Positions 42,943 through 52,951 of a stretch of 64,000 bases of DNA are shown here, one piece after another (within the stretch, counting starts at the first letter, position 1; every line of letters begins with the position of its first letter). The stretch lies in assembly GCA_004009845.1 (NCBI GenBank), contig RMBW01000082.1, forward strand, positions 62,001 to 126,000. Direction: 5' to 3'. Under the pieces are notes generated by a model. That model did not search any database, had not been told where the DNA came from, and saw only the letters and a list, made by a program, of their open reading frames with translations. Source of the DNA: Davidsoniella eucalypti. Lineage: Eukaryota > Ascomycota > Sordariomycetes > Microascales > Ceratocystidaceae. The translations under genes were made by a program, and so were the position numbers.

Positions 42943-43821
42943 CTTAATGCTTAATGAGTATGTAGACCTGCCCTTGGTGTACTTATAACTTGCCGTTTCT
43001 AGTGCGTTTGATCCAGTAAATTGATTGCAGTCCTATTTGTGTCCAAATACTAGCAGTTCTGCTGCGGTTCTTTTAAAGAACCGTTCATATATTATGTGCT
43101 GCTTAGTGAAAAAAAAATACTCAAAAACGGCATGCTAGTTAGTTTCCTCCCTGAAGCTATACGTCACGTTATGCTCGACATATTTGTAAAAAAACACCTC
43201 AAAGCTTTAACCAATTCTGAATACACATTACTACTTTACACAAAAGTATGAAATACTTCGTTAGTATTATTAACTTTCTAATTCCCCCGTAGATCTAAAC
43301 ATTATAATCTATAATTATAAATATCACGAACACGTTCTTAGTGATATCGTCATAGCTCTATTGTTAAACAAGATTAATAAATAAATAAAATTGATAGCAA
43401 AATTGAATTATATTTTGCTCCCTATAAATTGAATAAAGGGATTTTCTAAAAGAATTTAAAATTTTCAAAAGATTATTTTGTGAAAATAATTGCAAGAAAA
43501 AAAAAACTTTAGAAAGTTATTTGTGGAAAAACCTCGAAAGTAAAAAAATTCTAATTTGTTTGATTCCTAAAAAAAAAAAATTTTAAAAGAAAAAACTTTA
43601 AAAACTTCAGAAAATTATTTGTTAAAAAAAAATTGAAACCAAAAAATTGAAACTTAAATTTTTTTTTTTACTAAGCAAAGTCATAGATAAATTCTTATTT
43701 ATTAATAGATTTTGGCCAATCACCGATCCGTTTAGATCTGAACCGTTTTGAAAATAGGGACAAGGGTGCCCAGACTGAAATGTATGCACGTTTCCGCCCG
43801 CAACGCCGCCGAATAATACCT

Positions 43822-43945
43822 AGGAGGCCGTCTCCCCTCCTTATTCTTGTCTAGTTCTTCTCTTCCCTCTCTATCTTCTTTAACCTCGTCAAATACTATA
43901 TCTCTTCTACTTCTGCAAGCCTCGTTCTCGTCGTAGATCGTCACA
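43822..43945 (+). repeat. Element F 5' LTR, promoterless fragment
   Basis: Matches 49626-49749 of the 3' LTR. The junction CCTAGGAGGCC versus ATAAGGAGGCC shares AGG. The TATATAAG box (49620-49627 in the 3' LTR) lies just outside the retained part. Confidence 0.93.
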
Positions 43946-43947
43946 CT

Positions 43948-43959
43948 TTAAAGAAGATA
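43948..43959 (+). other. Element F self-priming primer-binding site
   Basis: TTAAAGAAGATA is the exact reverse complement (12 nt) of TATCTTCTTTAA at 43872-43883 in the LTR, with a two-base gap to the LTR as in B, C, D and E, although the sequence is unrelated. Confidence 0.75.
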
Positions 43960-44266
43960 CCTGATTCTCTTATTGTTGACTGTTCAACACGATTCGTCTT
44001 GTCCTCTCTCTTTGCTTTCACTTTGTCAGATTCAGACAACTCCTTGTTATAACTCTCTTCGCACCCAAGACCATACTACAAAGTTTGGAATAAACTCTTT
44101 CTCTTAAGCCAGTTGACTTCTCGTTACTGCAGAACTTGTTTCTTGCGTCGTAGCGAGTTTTTCACGGTAAAGTTTGAGCGTTTTGGAAAAGCTTTACTGT
44201 TTGCTCTCGCTTGTGAGGAGCCTTTCACATTTAGTTGTGTAAACTCACATTTTGTCTGCCCCCACC

Positions 44267-45790
44267 ATGATTTTCCTCAACTTTCTCCTCTTTTTTCTCG
44301 CTTTTTCCTTCCTGGGTTACACCAGTCAGTGCTGTGCACGATGGTGCCAGGAACGTTACCCCGCCGGTTCGCCCGTCGTGCGTCATCAGCGCACCAGGCT
44401 ACCCCGCTCTGCCCGTCGTTTGGTCCGCGCCCCAGGATGGTGCTATCTGTCCTTGTTTCGAAGATCCGCTCGGCCAGCTATCGCCAAACTCCTCGGCCCC
44501 TTCCCAACCGGGCCTCAAATTGCATTACATGAGTCCTCGTTCCACGACCACTTGGGTCACATCCGTTTCTCCCTTTCTGTTCTGGTCGGCCATAGCGAGC
44601 CAGCCCACGCTCGTTTCGATTCCGAGCCTGCTGCCCGTGCTCGTGTCCTTCGCTTCCTCTTCAACAATAGAATGTTGGGCATTGGAGCAGGTGCGTCAGA
44701 CCTTTCGAGCTTCGAAAACCAGCTCAAGGCTGAACACCTCCGCCAGCAGACTCTCGATGTGCAGATTTCCATTGCCGAAAAGGAAGTTCGGCTAGCTGAG
44801 TTACAAGCCAAACTGCCCCAGAAATCCACTACCAGATTCTCGTTACCTGATGCCTCCAAGTTCTCAGGAGACAAGCGGGAATATTCAGCCTGGAGGTGTG
44901 AAATGGAAGGCAAGATTGCTGCCGATGGAGCCCTTATCGGCTCTCAACGGAATATCTGCTCCTATATCTACTCGCGACTTTCGACAAAAATTATGATGCA
45001 AATCGAACCGTGGTACAAGCAAGTCCAATTGCAGTCCCGGCCGTACGAGGAATTCCTTGCTGAGCTGGACAAGATGTTCATTGACCCCCATGTTACGGTC
45101 AGAGCGTTGGAAGAGCTCCACGAGCTTCGGCAAGGCCGCAAAGAACCATTTTCCGACTTCATCCAACGGTTCCAAAAGCTCCGCCTGCTAGCTGGGGTCA
45201 CTGTCGACGTACACAGCATCGGGTATCTCTCCAGAGCAATCTACCCCGATCTTGCCCGACGTGCTGACCATGCGTTCGACGAAACCCGGCTGGAACAAGT
45301 CATCAATGGCCTGCAGCGTGCCGCTACTCGCATGGAACTGCATCCGTTCGCACCCAGCCAGCCCCCCTCAAGCAGTCATCATTTTCCAAGTCGTCCACCC
45401 AGGTCGTCCAACAACCCTCATGTTTTGTCCCCCACTCCCCGTCCATCAGTCGACTCTGACGCCATGGACTGGGTCCCCTCTCGTCGTCTTGCCACAACGG
45501 ATCGTCCAGCCAACTCTGAACGCCCCGCCAGGCTAACTGCTGCGGAAAAGGAGAAGCTTAAGGCAGAAGGCGGTTGTTTCCGCTGCAGACAAATTGGCCA
45601 TACCTACCACAACTGCCCTACTCTCCGCCCGGCTGTTGTCAGAGCACAGGCTGCCGCTACCCAACCCATTGCCACGTCCTCTGGTGAGTCAGAAGTTTCG
45701 CAGAGACTAGCTGCCCTCGAACAAGCCCTGTCCAACCGCGCTGTCATCCTGTCCGACAACTACTCTGAAGACGGCGAGACGGATTTTTGA
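44267..45790 (+). CDS. Element F Gag polyprotein
   Basis: 507 residues. ATG at 44267 in good context (CCCACCATG). The first 20 or so residues are hydrophobic (MIFLNFLLFFLAFSFLGYTS). Then come PGWCYLSLFRRSARPAIAKL and SSFHDHLGHIRFS, the N-terminal domain common to all Gags here, followed by a coiled-coil-like stretch (LRQQTLDVQISIAEKEVRLA). The retrotransposon Gag core has FSLPDASKFSGDKREYSAWR and the zinc knuckle CFRCRQIGHTYHNC (about 437-450). It ends GETDF at a TGA that is part of the frameshift site. Intact. Confidence 0.92.
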   Translation: MIFLNFLLFFLAFSFLGYTSQCCARWCQERYPAGSPVVRHQRTRLPRSARRLVRAPGWCYLSLFRRSARPAIAKLLGPFPTGPQIALHESSFHDHLGHIRFSLSVLVGHSEPAHARFDSEPAARARVLRFLFNNRMLGIGAGASDLSSFENQLKAEHLRQQTLDVQISIAEKEVRLAELQAKLPQKSTTRFSLPDASKFSGDKREYSAWRCEMEGKIAADGALIGSQRNICSYIYSRLSTKIMMQIEPWYKQVQLQSRPYEEFLAELDKMFIDPHVTVRALEELHELRQGRKEPFSDFIQRFQKLRLLAGVTVDVHSIGYLSRAIYPDLARRADHAFDETRLEQVINGLQRAATRMELHPFAPSQPPSSSHHFPSRPPRSSNNPHVLSPTPRPSVDSDAMDWVPSRRLATTDRPANSERPARLTAAEKEKLKAEGGCFRCRQIGHTYHNCPTLRPAVVRAQAAATQPIATSSGESEVSQRLAALEQALSNRAVILSDNYSEDGETDF

Positions 45791-45815
45791 TTGCCCGGGA
45801 AAAGTCGCTCCCCGG
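45784..45815 (+). promoter_or_regulatory. Element F gag-pol -1 frameshift site with stem-loop
   Basis: ACG-GAT-TTT-TGA with stop 45788-45790. The -1 frame is open into pol. Five bases after the slip site a 5-bp stem, CCGGG (45795-45799) with CCCGG (45811-45815), encloses a loop with AAAAGTCGC. It uses TGA where the other four elements use TAG. Confidence 0.7.
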
Positions 45816-45855
45816 TGTAAGTACACAGCAAGGAGATCTGATAGCCCAAGAAAAG

Positions 45856-48800
45856 ATGAATGCGCAAGGATTGTATTTAGATGTCAGTTTAAATAAATAT
45901 AGTACTCGTGCCTTCATCGATTCTGGCTGTCTCTGCCTAGCTGCTGTACCCCCGCGCCTTGTGAAGTATGCTGAAGTCACTGCTCCGATTACCCCTCGAA
46001 TGGTTGAGCAGGTGTCTACTTCACAAGACCCACCACTTATTGACAAAATAGCCAAGTTCTCCCTCTCTATTGATGACCATACCGAAACCCTTTGGGCGTA
46101 CGTTATCCCCGGTCAGCTTGAAGATTTAATTCTCGGGCAACGTTGGCTCCTCGACCATGACATTCATTTAACCCCGAACTCAGGACCAATTGTTTTGCCA
46201 AAATCTTCAGAGATGGATGCTGCTGTTTTTCAGAAGCTGGCGACCACCGAGAAGTTGACCATTTACGCAGTCACTGCTAAGGACGTCGCCGATGCGCTCG
46301 AAGCCAAGGACAAGGAACGACCGCCGGTTCCCAACTGGTTGAAGCCGGTGGCTTCTGCCTTTGAGCCGAAGCGCGCAGTCGAGTTACCACCTCATCGCCC
46401 GGGTGTAGATCTTGAGATCCAACTATTAGAAGGAAAGTTACCCCCTCCCCAGTCCCTTAGATCTATGTCTCGGCTAGAGCTCCTTGCTCTTCAGAAAGTT
46501 CTGGACGAGCTTATGGAAGCTGGCCGCATTCGTGACACGAAGTCTAACGTTGGTGCTCCAGTATTGTTCGTTCGTAAACCAGGCGGCGGTATCAGGTTCT
46601 GTGTCGATTATAGGGCCATCAACGCTATCTCCAAGAAGGATGCATACCCTCTCCCGCGTATCCAAGATACCTTACGCCGGATTTCCGAAAGTAAATGGGT
46701 TACCAAACTGGATGTTATAGCCGCCTTTCACCGTATCAGAATCGCCCCTGGCTCCGAAGAACTCACAGCATTTCGTACGCCGCTGGGTGCCTTTGAATGG
46801 ACCGTAGTTCCTTTTGGCCTTTCCAATGCACCTGCCGCTTTCCAGCGTTACATCAACAGCGTGCTACGAAAATGGCTGGGTATAAACTGTGATGCCTACA
46901 TCGACGACATAGATGTAACTTCCAACGGGACTTTGGAGGAACACAAGAAGCTAGTCCTGGAGATTGTCTCTGCTTTAGATGCTGCTGGCTTACAGCTTGA
47001 CCTGCGGAAATGTGTATTCGCAGCGAAAGAAATCAAGTTCTTGGGTTTCATTGTTGGACCTAGTGTCGGCATTAAGGCCGACCCCGAGAAGACTGAAGCC
47101 ATCCGCAACTGGGAGCAGCCGAAGACTCTGAAAGGACTACGCGGATTTTTGGGTTTCATTAACTTCTATCGAGACTTTGTTCCTCATGCCTCCGCCATCT
47201 TGTCTCCGCTGGTTGCCCTTACCAAGAAAGATGTGCCGTTCGACTGGACGCCTGAGTGCTCCAAGGCTTTTGAGGAAATTAAGTCCGCGTTTATTTCTCC
47301 CCCGGTGCTAGCACCTTTCGATCCTGACCGAGAAACCGTAGTGTCCACAGACGCTTCTGGATACGCCCTTGGTGCTGAACTATCACAACGAAGCCCCGAC
47401 GGCCTATTCAGACCTGTTGCGTTTTTATCTCGCAAGCTCTCTCCGGCAGAAGCCAACTATCCTATTCACGACAAGGAAATGCTGGCTGTCTACTGGGCAA
47501 TCCGTGAGTGGCGTCATTTCCTGCTTGGAACCGAGTTTGTAGTATACACTGATCACTTGAACTTGGAATATTTCCGCACGAAACGCATTCTCGGTGAACG
47601 ACAGAGACGCTGGGCCTACGAACTGTCAGATTTCTCCTTCTCTCTCCGCCATCGTCCTGGCACTGCTCAAGTAGTTCCTGACGCCCTTTCACGACGGGAT
47701 CAGGACATGCCACACGACGCCACCGACGACAGACTAGCCAGCCGAGACCACCAAATGCTGAAAACGCTTCCCGGCAGTCCTGACTTGGTCGTTGTTGGCG
47801 CTATGTGGGCACAGGACCCAGACAAGGACATTTCTACAGACGAACAAGTTCGCACCACGGTATTAGTGTCTCCATTTCAAGACCCAGAACTGTCCCAGCT
47901 CTGGATGGACGCACTAAAGCACAACAACCGTTGGTGGCTTGCTCGTGATCTCGTCAAATCAGGTGCACGAACTTTTCCTCCCGCTTGGGGACTGCAATGG
48001 CAGATCAGCGAATGCCGACTTGACGATAAAGGTTTACTCCGCTGGCGCGACCGCTTATGGATTCCACGTTTTGAACCCCTCCGCACTAAATTAATTCAGA
48101 ACATTCACGATTCTTATTTGGCAGGCCACCCTGGTCGTAACATTACCCGCGATCTGGTCTCTCGAGAATATGCTTGGCCTGGATTAACTTCGGACGTGCG
48201 CAGGTTTGTTTCGAATTGCTCTACTTGTGGTAAAAGCAAGATTTGGCGCGAACAAAAACGTGGTTTACTTAAGCCGTTGCCAGTGCCAGCACGGCCCTGG
48301 ACAGAGCTGGCCATGGACTTTATTGGCCCTCTACCAGAGTCCCGCGGCTGCACAGCAATCTTAGGAGTCACCGATCGTCTTACCAAGTCGCAAGTGTTGA
48401 TTCCAATGAAGTCTACCTCCTCTCGTGATACTGCAGAGGCCCTTCTGGTAAACGTATTCTCCCATCATGGATTTCCTTCAGCAATAGTTTCTGACCGTGG
48501 CCCCCAATTTGCGCATTTATTTTGGGAGAAGTTTGCAGGCGCCTAGGCATCAAGCGACGTTTGTCCACCGCTTTCCACCCACAAACCGACGGAGCCCAAG
48601 AAAGAAGTAATCAGGAAATCGAAGCCTATATTCGCAACTTCTGTTCTTTTGCTCAAAACGACTGGGCAGATCTCCTGCCGCAAGCGCAGCTTGCTCTCAA
48701 CAACAGGATCGCATCAAGCACCGGCATGTCCCCCTTCTTCGCCAACCACGGTTTCAACATCGATATCATCGAGCCGTCGACTCAAGGGCTGCCTGCTTCT

Positions 48801-49382
48801 GCTGGATCTCCAGTCGAGGGTGCACAGCAGTGGCTAAGCAAGCTACGCGATGCCATGGCCTTTGCCCGCGCCTCTCTTGCCGCTGCTCAAGAAGCGCAGG
48901 AGAGAGCCTCGAACCGCCACCGTCAGCCAGCTGAGAAGTTCCATGTGGGTGATACAGTGTATCTTAGTACTAAAAACATTTCCACAGCTCGTCCCTCTCG
49001 CAAACTCGATTGGCTAGCCAAACGCTACAAAGTCACAGGACTAGTAGGTAGCCACGTGGTCAAGCTCAATGTCCCAGGCAACATTTGGCCAAGTTTTCAT
49101 GTCAGCATGGTGCGCCGAGCCGCTAATGATCCGCTCCCCTCTCAAGTCTTACAAGATGATGAGCCGGGGCCGGTGACGGAGCGTGAAGCAGCTTCGAATC
49201 CTGACCTGGTAGCTGGCGAATGGAGGGTAGAGAGTATTTTAAAGACACGTAAAAATCGACGAGCAGAGCAGGCGTTAGTCAAGTGGTTAGGTTACGAAGA
49301 CGCTACCTGGGAACCCCTCATTCACGTTAAGGATACCTTAGCTTGGAAAATCTTCGCAGAGGCGAATGGTCGCTCGGATTGA
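45856..49382 (+). pseudogene. Element F pol, one-base deletion in integrase
   Basis: Pol from ATG 45856 to TGA before 49383, 3527 nt, one short of a multiple of three. Protease IDSGC (D about 22), RT with PFGLSNAPAAFQ and YIDD, RNase H with STDASG, KEM and TDH, integrase zinc finger HDSYLAGH...CSTCGK and core MDFIGPLP, VSDRGPQF. Directly after LFW (about 48523) three G stand where the other elements have four. This shifts the frame and truncates the integrase before its catalytic E. The other frame then carries RLSTAFHPQTDG, NQEIE and the chromodomain EWRVESILKTRK...ALVKWLGYEDATWEP. A true deletion or a homopolymer sequencing error are both possible. Confidence 0.9.
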
Positions 49383-49544
49383 ACTTAGTCATAGGCGATT
49401 TGTCACTCATTCTTCTTCTTGGTATCTGGTTATTTTTCATTGTTTTTCTGGTCCCTCCAATTTGTATCAATAATTTTTTATTTTCATTTCTTTTTCTCAG
49501 CCTCATGGAGGGGGGCTCATATATCTTAGGTTAGTTAGAACATT

Positions 49545-49558
49545 GAGGGGGGGGTAGT
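49545..49558 (+). other. Element F polypurine tract
   Basis: GAGGGGGGGGTAGT immediately before the 3' LTR, the expected primer for plus-strand synthesis. Confidence 0.8.
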
Positions 49559-49749
49559 TGAAAGGATCTAGGACCCAATCTTGTTGGCTGTGGTATCTAC
49601 CACAGCCGTTACTTTTGTCTATATAAGGAGGCCGTCTCCCCTCCTTATTCTTGTCTAGTTCTTCTCTTCCCTCTCTATCTTCTTTAACCTCGTCAAATAC
49701 TATATCTCTTCTACTTCTGCAAGCCTCGTTCTCGTCGTAGATCGTCACA
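49559..49749 (+). repeat. Element F 3' LTR
   Basis: 191 bp, TGAAAGGATC...GATCGTCACA. U3 holds an interrupted palindrome at 49586-49607 (GGCTGTGGTA and TACCACAGCC around TC). TATATAAG is at 49620-49627. The self-priming match TATCTTCTTTAA follows about 57 nt later. Confidence 0.95.
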
Positions 49750-49889
49750 CAGTGGAAGTCGAAGTCAGTGATGTCCCAGCTCAGGAAGTTGTTGGAAGAC
49801 TCAAGACAGCCGAGCTTCTCAGTCTGAGGAAGAGCAACGGCCATGACGCCGGCAGCGGCAATGACAGCAGTGAAGACAGTGGAAACCAT
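49750..49889 (-). pseudogene. N-terminal remnant of a small secreted protein gene, disrupted by element F
   Basis: About 46 codons from ATG 49887-49889. A signal peptide (MVSTVFTAVIAAAGVMAVAL) is followed by PQTEKLGCLESSNNFLSWDI and an aromatic-rich DFDFH, where element F interrupts. The composition suggests a small secreted fungal protein; I cannot assign a family. The sense strand upstream has TATATAAA at about 50105-50112, giving a plausible core promoter. The 3' half should lie on the other side of F, but that side was removed by the AGG junction at 43822. Confidence 0.65.
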
Positions 49890-52800
49890 TTTGAATATTG
49901 GAAAGGTAGTAAGTAAGTGGATGATAGATGAAATGTTGGTAGTTGGAATGCAAAGATGTGCTTCAAATGAAAGATTGAATAAGTTGAGTTGGTAAAGATG
50001 AAGGTAATGTAAGATGCAATGTAAGATGCAGAGCGAATGAAGTGATGATGGGGTGAGGAGGAAAGGGAAGAGAAGAAAACAAAACTAGAGGAGAGCAGAC
50101 AACCTTTTATATAAAGATCTTGGATGATGTTTACCTATTGCAGTTCGGTACAGCTCCCCTTACCCTTAGAGATGAGAAATGTAGTTGCTCTCTCACCAAA
50201 CACTGATGCCATCATTACCGAACCAAGCTACATATTGCTGTTAAAAGGGGTGTATGTAAGGTGAGTTTTAGGTATGCAAATCCTGCACCAACTTTGTATC
50301 AGGCCCAGCCTGGCAACTACCCCGGTGGGCAGTCCAGTGCCTAGAAACAATCTCATCTGTTCAAGCTTTGACCATTACATCACCACATGATGATTAAGCG
50401 GCGGGCTTTTCGACCAGATTATCTTCACAGGCTCTTCTGATCTACATGATCCAGAATAAAAATACGGGGTTTAGGGAATAAGGTAGCTATTATCATCATC
50501 ACTCCTTGTCATAAGCTACCAAACTCAAGAGTTTGGATCTGGGGACGGTAAGCCGACATACCATTTCTCGTATTTCGAGGCTAGAGTTGACCCTAGTCCG
50601 CATTGAGCCATAGTAGCTTGGTTATCAGACCTATGTACCACCTTATCTAATGGCGATCAAGCAAAGGTCTGTTCTCTAACAAGAACTATATTTGCCGTTA
50701 CTCTTCTCCATTTTAACGGGTTTGCTGTAGCCTTTATTTTCTTCTTGGCTAGGGCATAGTTATTACAACAGAGAGAAAAAATAGTATCAAACACCTGTTT
50801 ACAAGGCTATGGCTATGGTTTGTGGCGTGCCGTGAATTTTCGTCTTATCTGACATCCTATTGTATCGTTTTCCTCGTTTTGACAGCCCTAAACGAGCATC
50901 TGTGTTTATGTGTGAAACAGGCCTCCTATATTGAGCTGCAATTATTTAATTTTATATTTAGACTTTATTTTGTGTTTTGTATTGTACTGTATAAAGGTAC
51001 AAATCTAGCTACAAAAAAAAAAAAAAAAGAAAAAAAAAAAAAAAAGGGTCACTCCACATAATGTATCTGTGCCTTCGTAATCATGAGCAACTTCTCTAGT
51101 ATTTATTTCAGTCTGCAGTAGAGTCTACATTATGTCCTAGTCTGTAATTAGGGTTAGGGTTTATGACCATAAAAGGGATATTCCAGAAGAGAGGCAGTTA
51201 GCATCATAATTGTTGTAGGTGTACTAGCATTGCACATCACGTGACTTACCTCGACTCTATATAATAACACCTCCATAACATTTCCTTCATAGACCCCTAT
51301 TAATAAATCACCCATCTCCCTTCTGTCTCAATATATCTTAATGTTTAGATAGATTGAAATTTGCCACATTATGGCCTGTATATACATAGCTAAGGAAGAG
51401 TAAACACTTAGAGCGCCTTTTTTAGCCAAGAGTCGCTATCTGAGTAACTGACACCAAGTAATAGGAAGATCAAGAAGTAACAAAGAGTAGGATGCAGGTA
51501 TGTAGAGAAAAGTCAGGGCCTGCTTAGAAAGTATGGAGTGACAGAGACTAAAAGAAAGTCAAAGATGGTACTTTATAAGATGTCTATTGGTATGTGCCTA
51601 TTATAACTAGTTCTCTTTGCATTTCTTGATCTTAGAATTAACCTTTTCGGGGTTTTCTTTTCGGTGTTTTCTTTTCTTAGCTGCGACTACTAGGCACATT
51701 AATATTGGCTCGATTAAGCTCCTTCGCCCTACTTACTGTTTCTACCACTCTACAGTTTATAGCAATAGACAAGATTATTAATATTACATCATAGTCAAAG
51801 AATAAGAATTATACATATATTACATATACCTAAGTATTTGAAAGCCAATTACAGAGACAAATGGTCTGGAAAGGAGAGTAAGAGTATATCAAAAACATCA
51901 GTAGGTGCTTTTAATTGAAATATATTTTCTTTTCTTGACTCTGCTAGTGCCTCTACATATAAATATTGATACTGATCATTCTTCTGTTTGTAGTCTGTAT
52001 ACTTGCATTGTCATGGAACCTTCATAAGCTCTTGTTTTACATCCCTCTTTTATTTAATATGTGAACTAGATTTATCAAAAATAATTGTCGGTGGGTAGAG
52101 AAGGTTTAGAGATGTTTTGGTAATAAATGATAATGTACAATTGTAAGGTCCTTAGCTAAATGTTGTGATTTTAGTGAATTACGGTACACTTACAGCACAC
52201 TTTTCAGTATTTAATACTTTTCCTTCGTATTCCTTTTGCCTTTGCCTTTCCTTTATGTAACACCGGAAGTTAAGGGTGGAGAGAAAAGGATTCATTACTT
52301 GTACGTAGAGTGTATAAGTGTTATCTCGTAGTTATGTTTATTCAAATAACCAAAAACAATTTACCAAAGGTGGAAATGGAGGACATTTTATTTGTTATAG
52401 AAATACCCTAACCCTATAATGAAAAGAAACACAACTCATGATAAACTCAGTAACTAACGGAACAACGAATATCAGCAAGAAGTGATGTTCAGTCAAGTTA
52501 GTTTTACCTGTTCCCCGCAGTATGGATTACTCGGCATTCGAGAAACAAAATCAAAGCTAACATTTGACAGAGTGCGCATTCTTGAAGTCATAAATTAGCT
52601 ATCTAAGGTGGTTGCTAGGTATCATTTTAAGTCTTATTTTTTAAACAATTAAATTTATATTCGTGGGCATTGCTGTAAATGGGCCATTAGAAAGTGGACC
52701 AGTTTTAGTGCTAAGCCATTACAACTACACGAACATAGTACCAAACGCTACTGTATGAATTTATAGTGACTAAGATTGTTGTGTATAATAGGTACTAGGT

Positions 52801-52951
52801 TCACTTTTATATAATCAAATGATTAACAAATTTATGCTTTTCAAAGTAGAAAACAAGCATTTCTCAACTTGCATGACACCTAATTAGTAACTAAATAACA
52901 ATTAATAAATTTAAAAAAAAATAAACCAACTAACTAACATACATAACTATA
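49890..52951. other. AT-rich intergenic region, no gene recognised
   Basis: Contains the probable promoter and leader of the disrupted secreted-protein gene up to about 50120. The rest has no long reading frame or motif. An A-rich run with single G interruptions lies at about 51010-51045. Two short telomere-like stretches occur: TTAGGGTTAGGGTTT near 51150-51165 and CCCTAACCCTA near 52406-52416, in opposite orientation. Confidence 0.6.

Larger units (their letters stand above)
33850..43824 (+). repeat. 10-kb duplication, copy 2
   Basis: Near-identical partner of 16353-32716 without element E. At its left edge the sequence continues naturally into the pseudogene, so this copy keeps the original left context and copy 1 is the truncated derivative. 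Confidence 0.93.
39620..43824 (+). repeat. Array segment S6: second 4.2-kb unit
   Basis: Same length as S4 and nearly identical, with the same two solo LTRs. It ends with CCTAGG at 43819-43824, joined directly to the truncated 5' LTR of element F. No gene recognised. Confidence 0.9.
43822..49749 (+). mobile_element. Element F: Ty3/Gypsy chromovirus with truncated 5' LTR
   Basis: Plus-strand element. The 5' LTR keeps only its last 124 bp (43822-43945); the upstream part, including the TATA box, is replaced by the array tail at an AGG junction. The 3' LTR (49559-49749, 191 bp) is complete. gag is intact; pol has a one-base deletion. On the right the element abuts a truncated secreted-protein gene with CAGTG as the expected target duplication; the left partner is lost with the LTR end. 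Distinct family from B/E and C/D. Confidence 0.94.
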
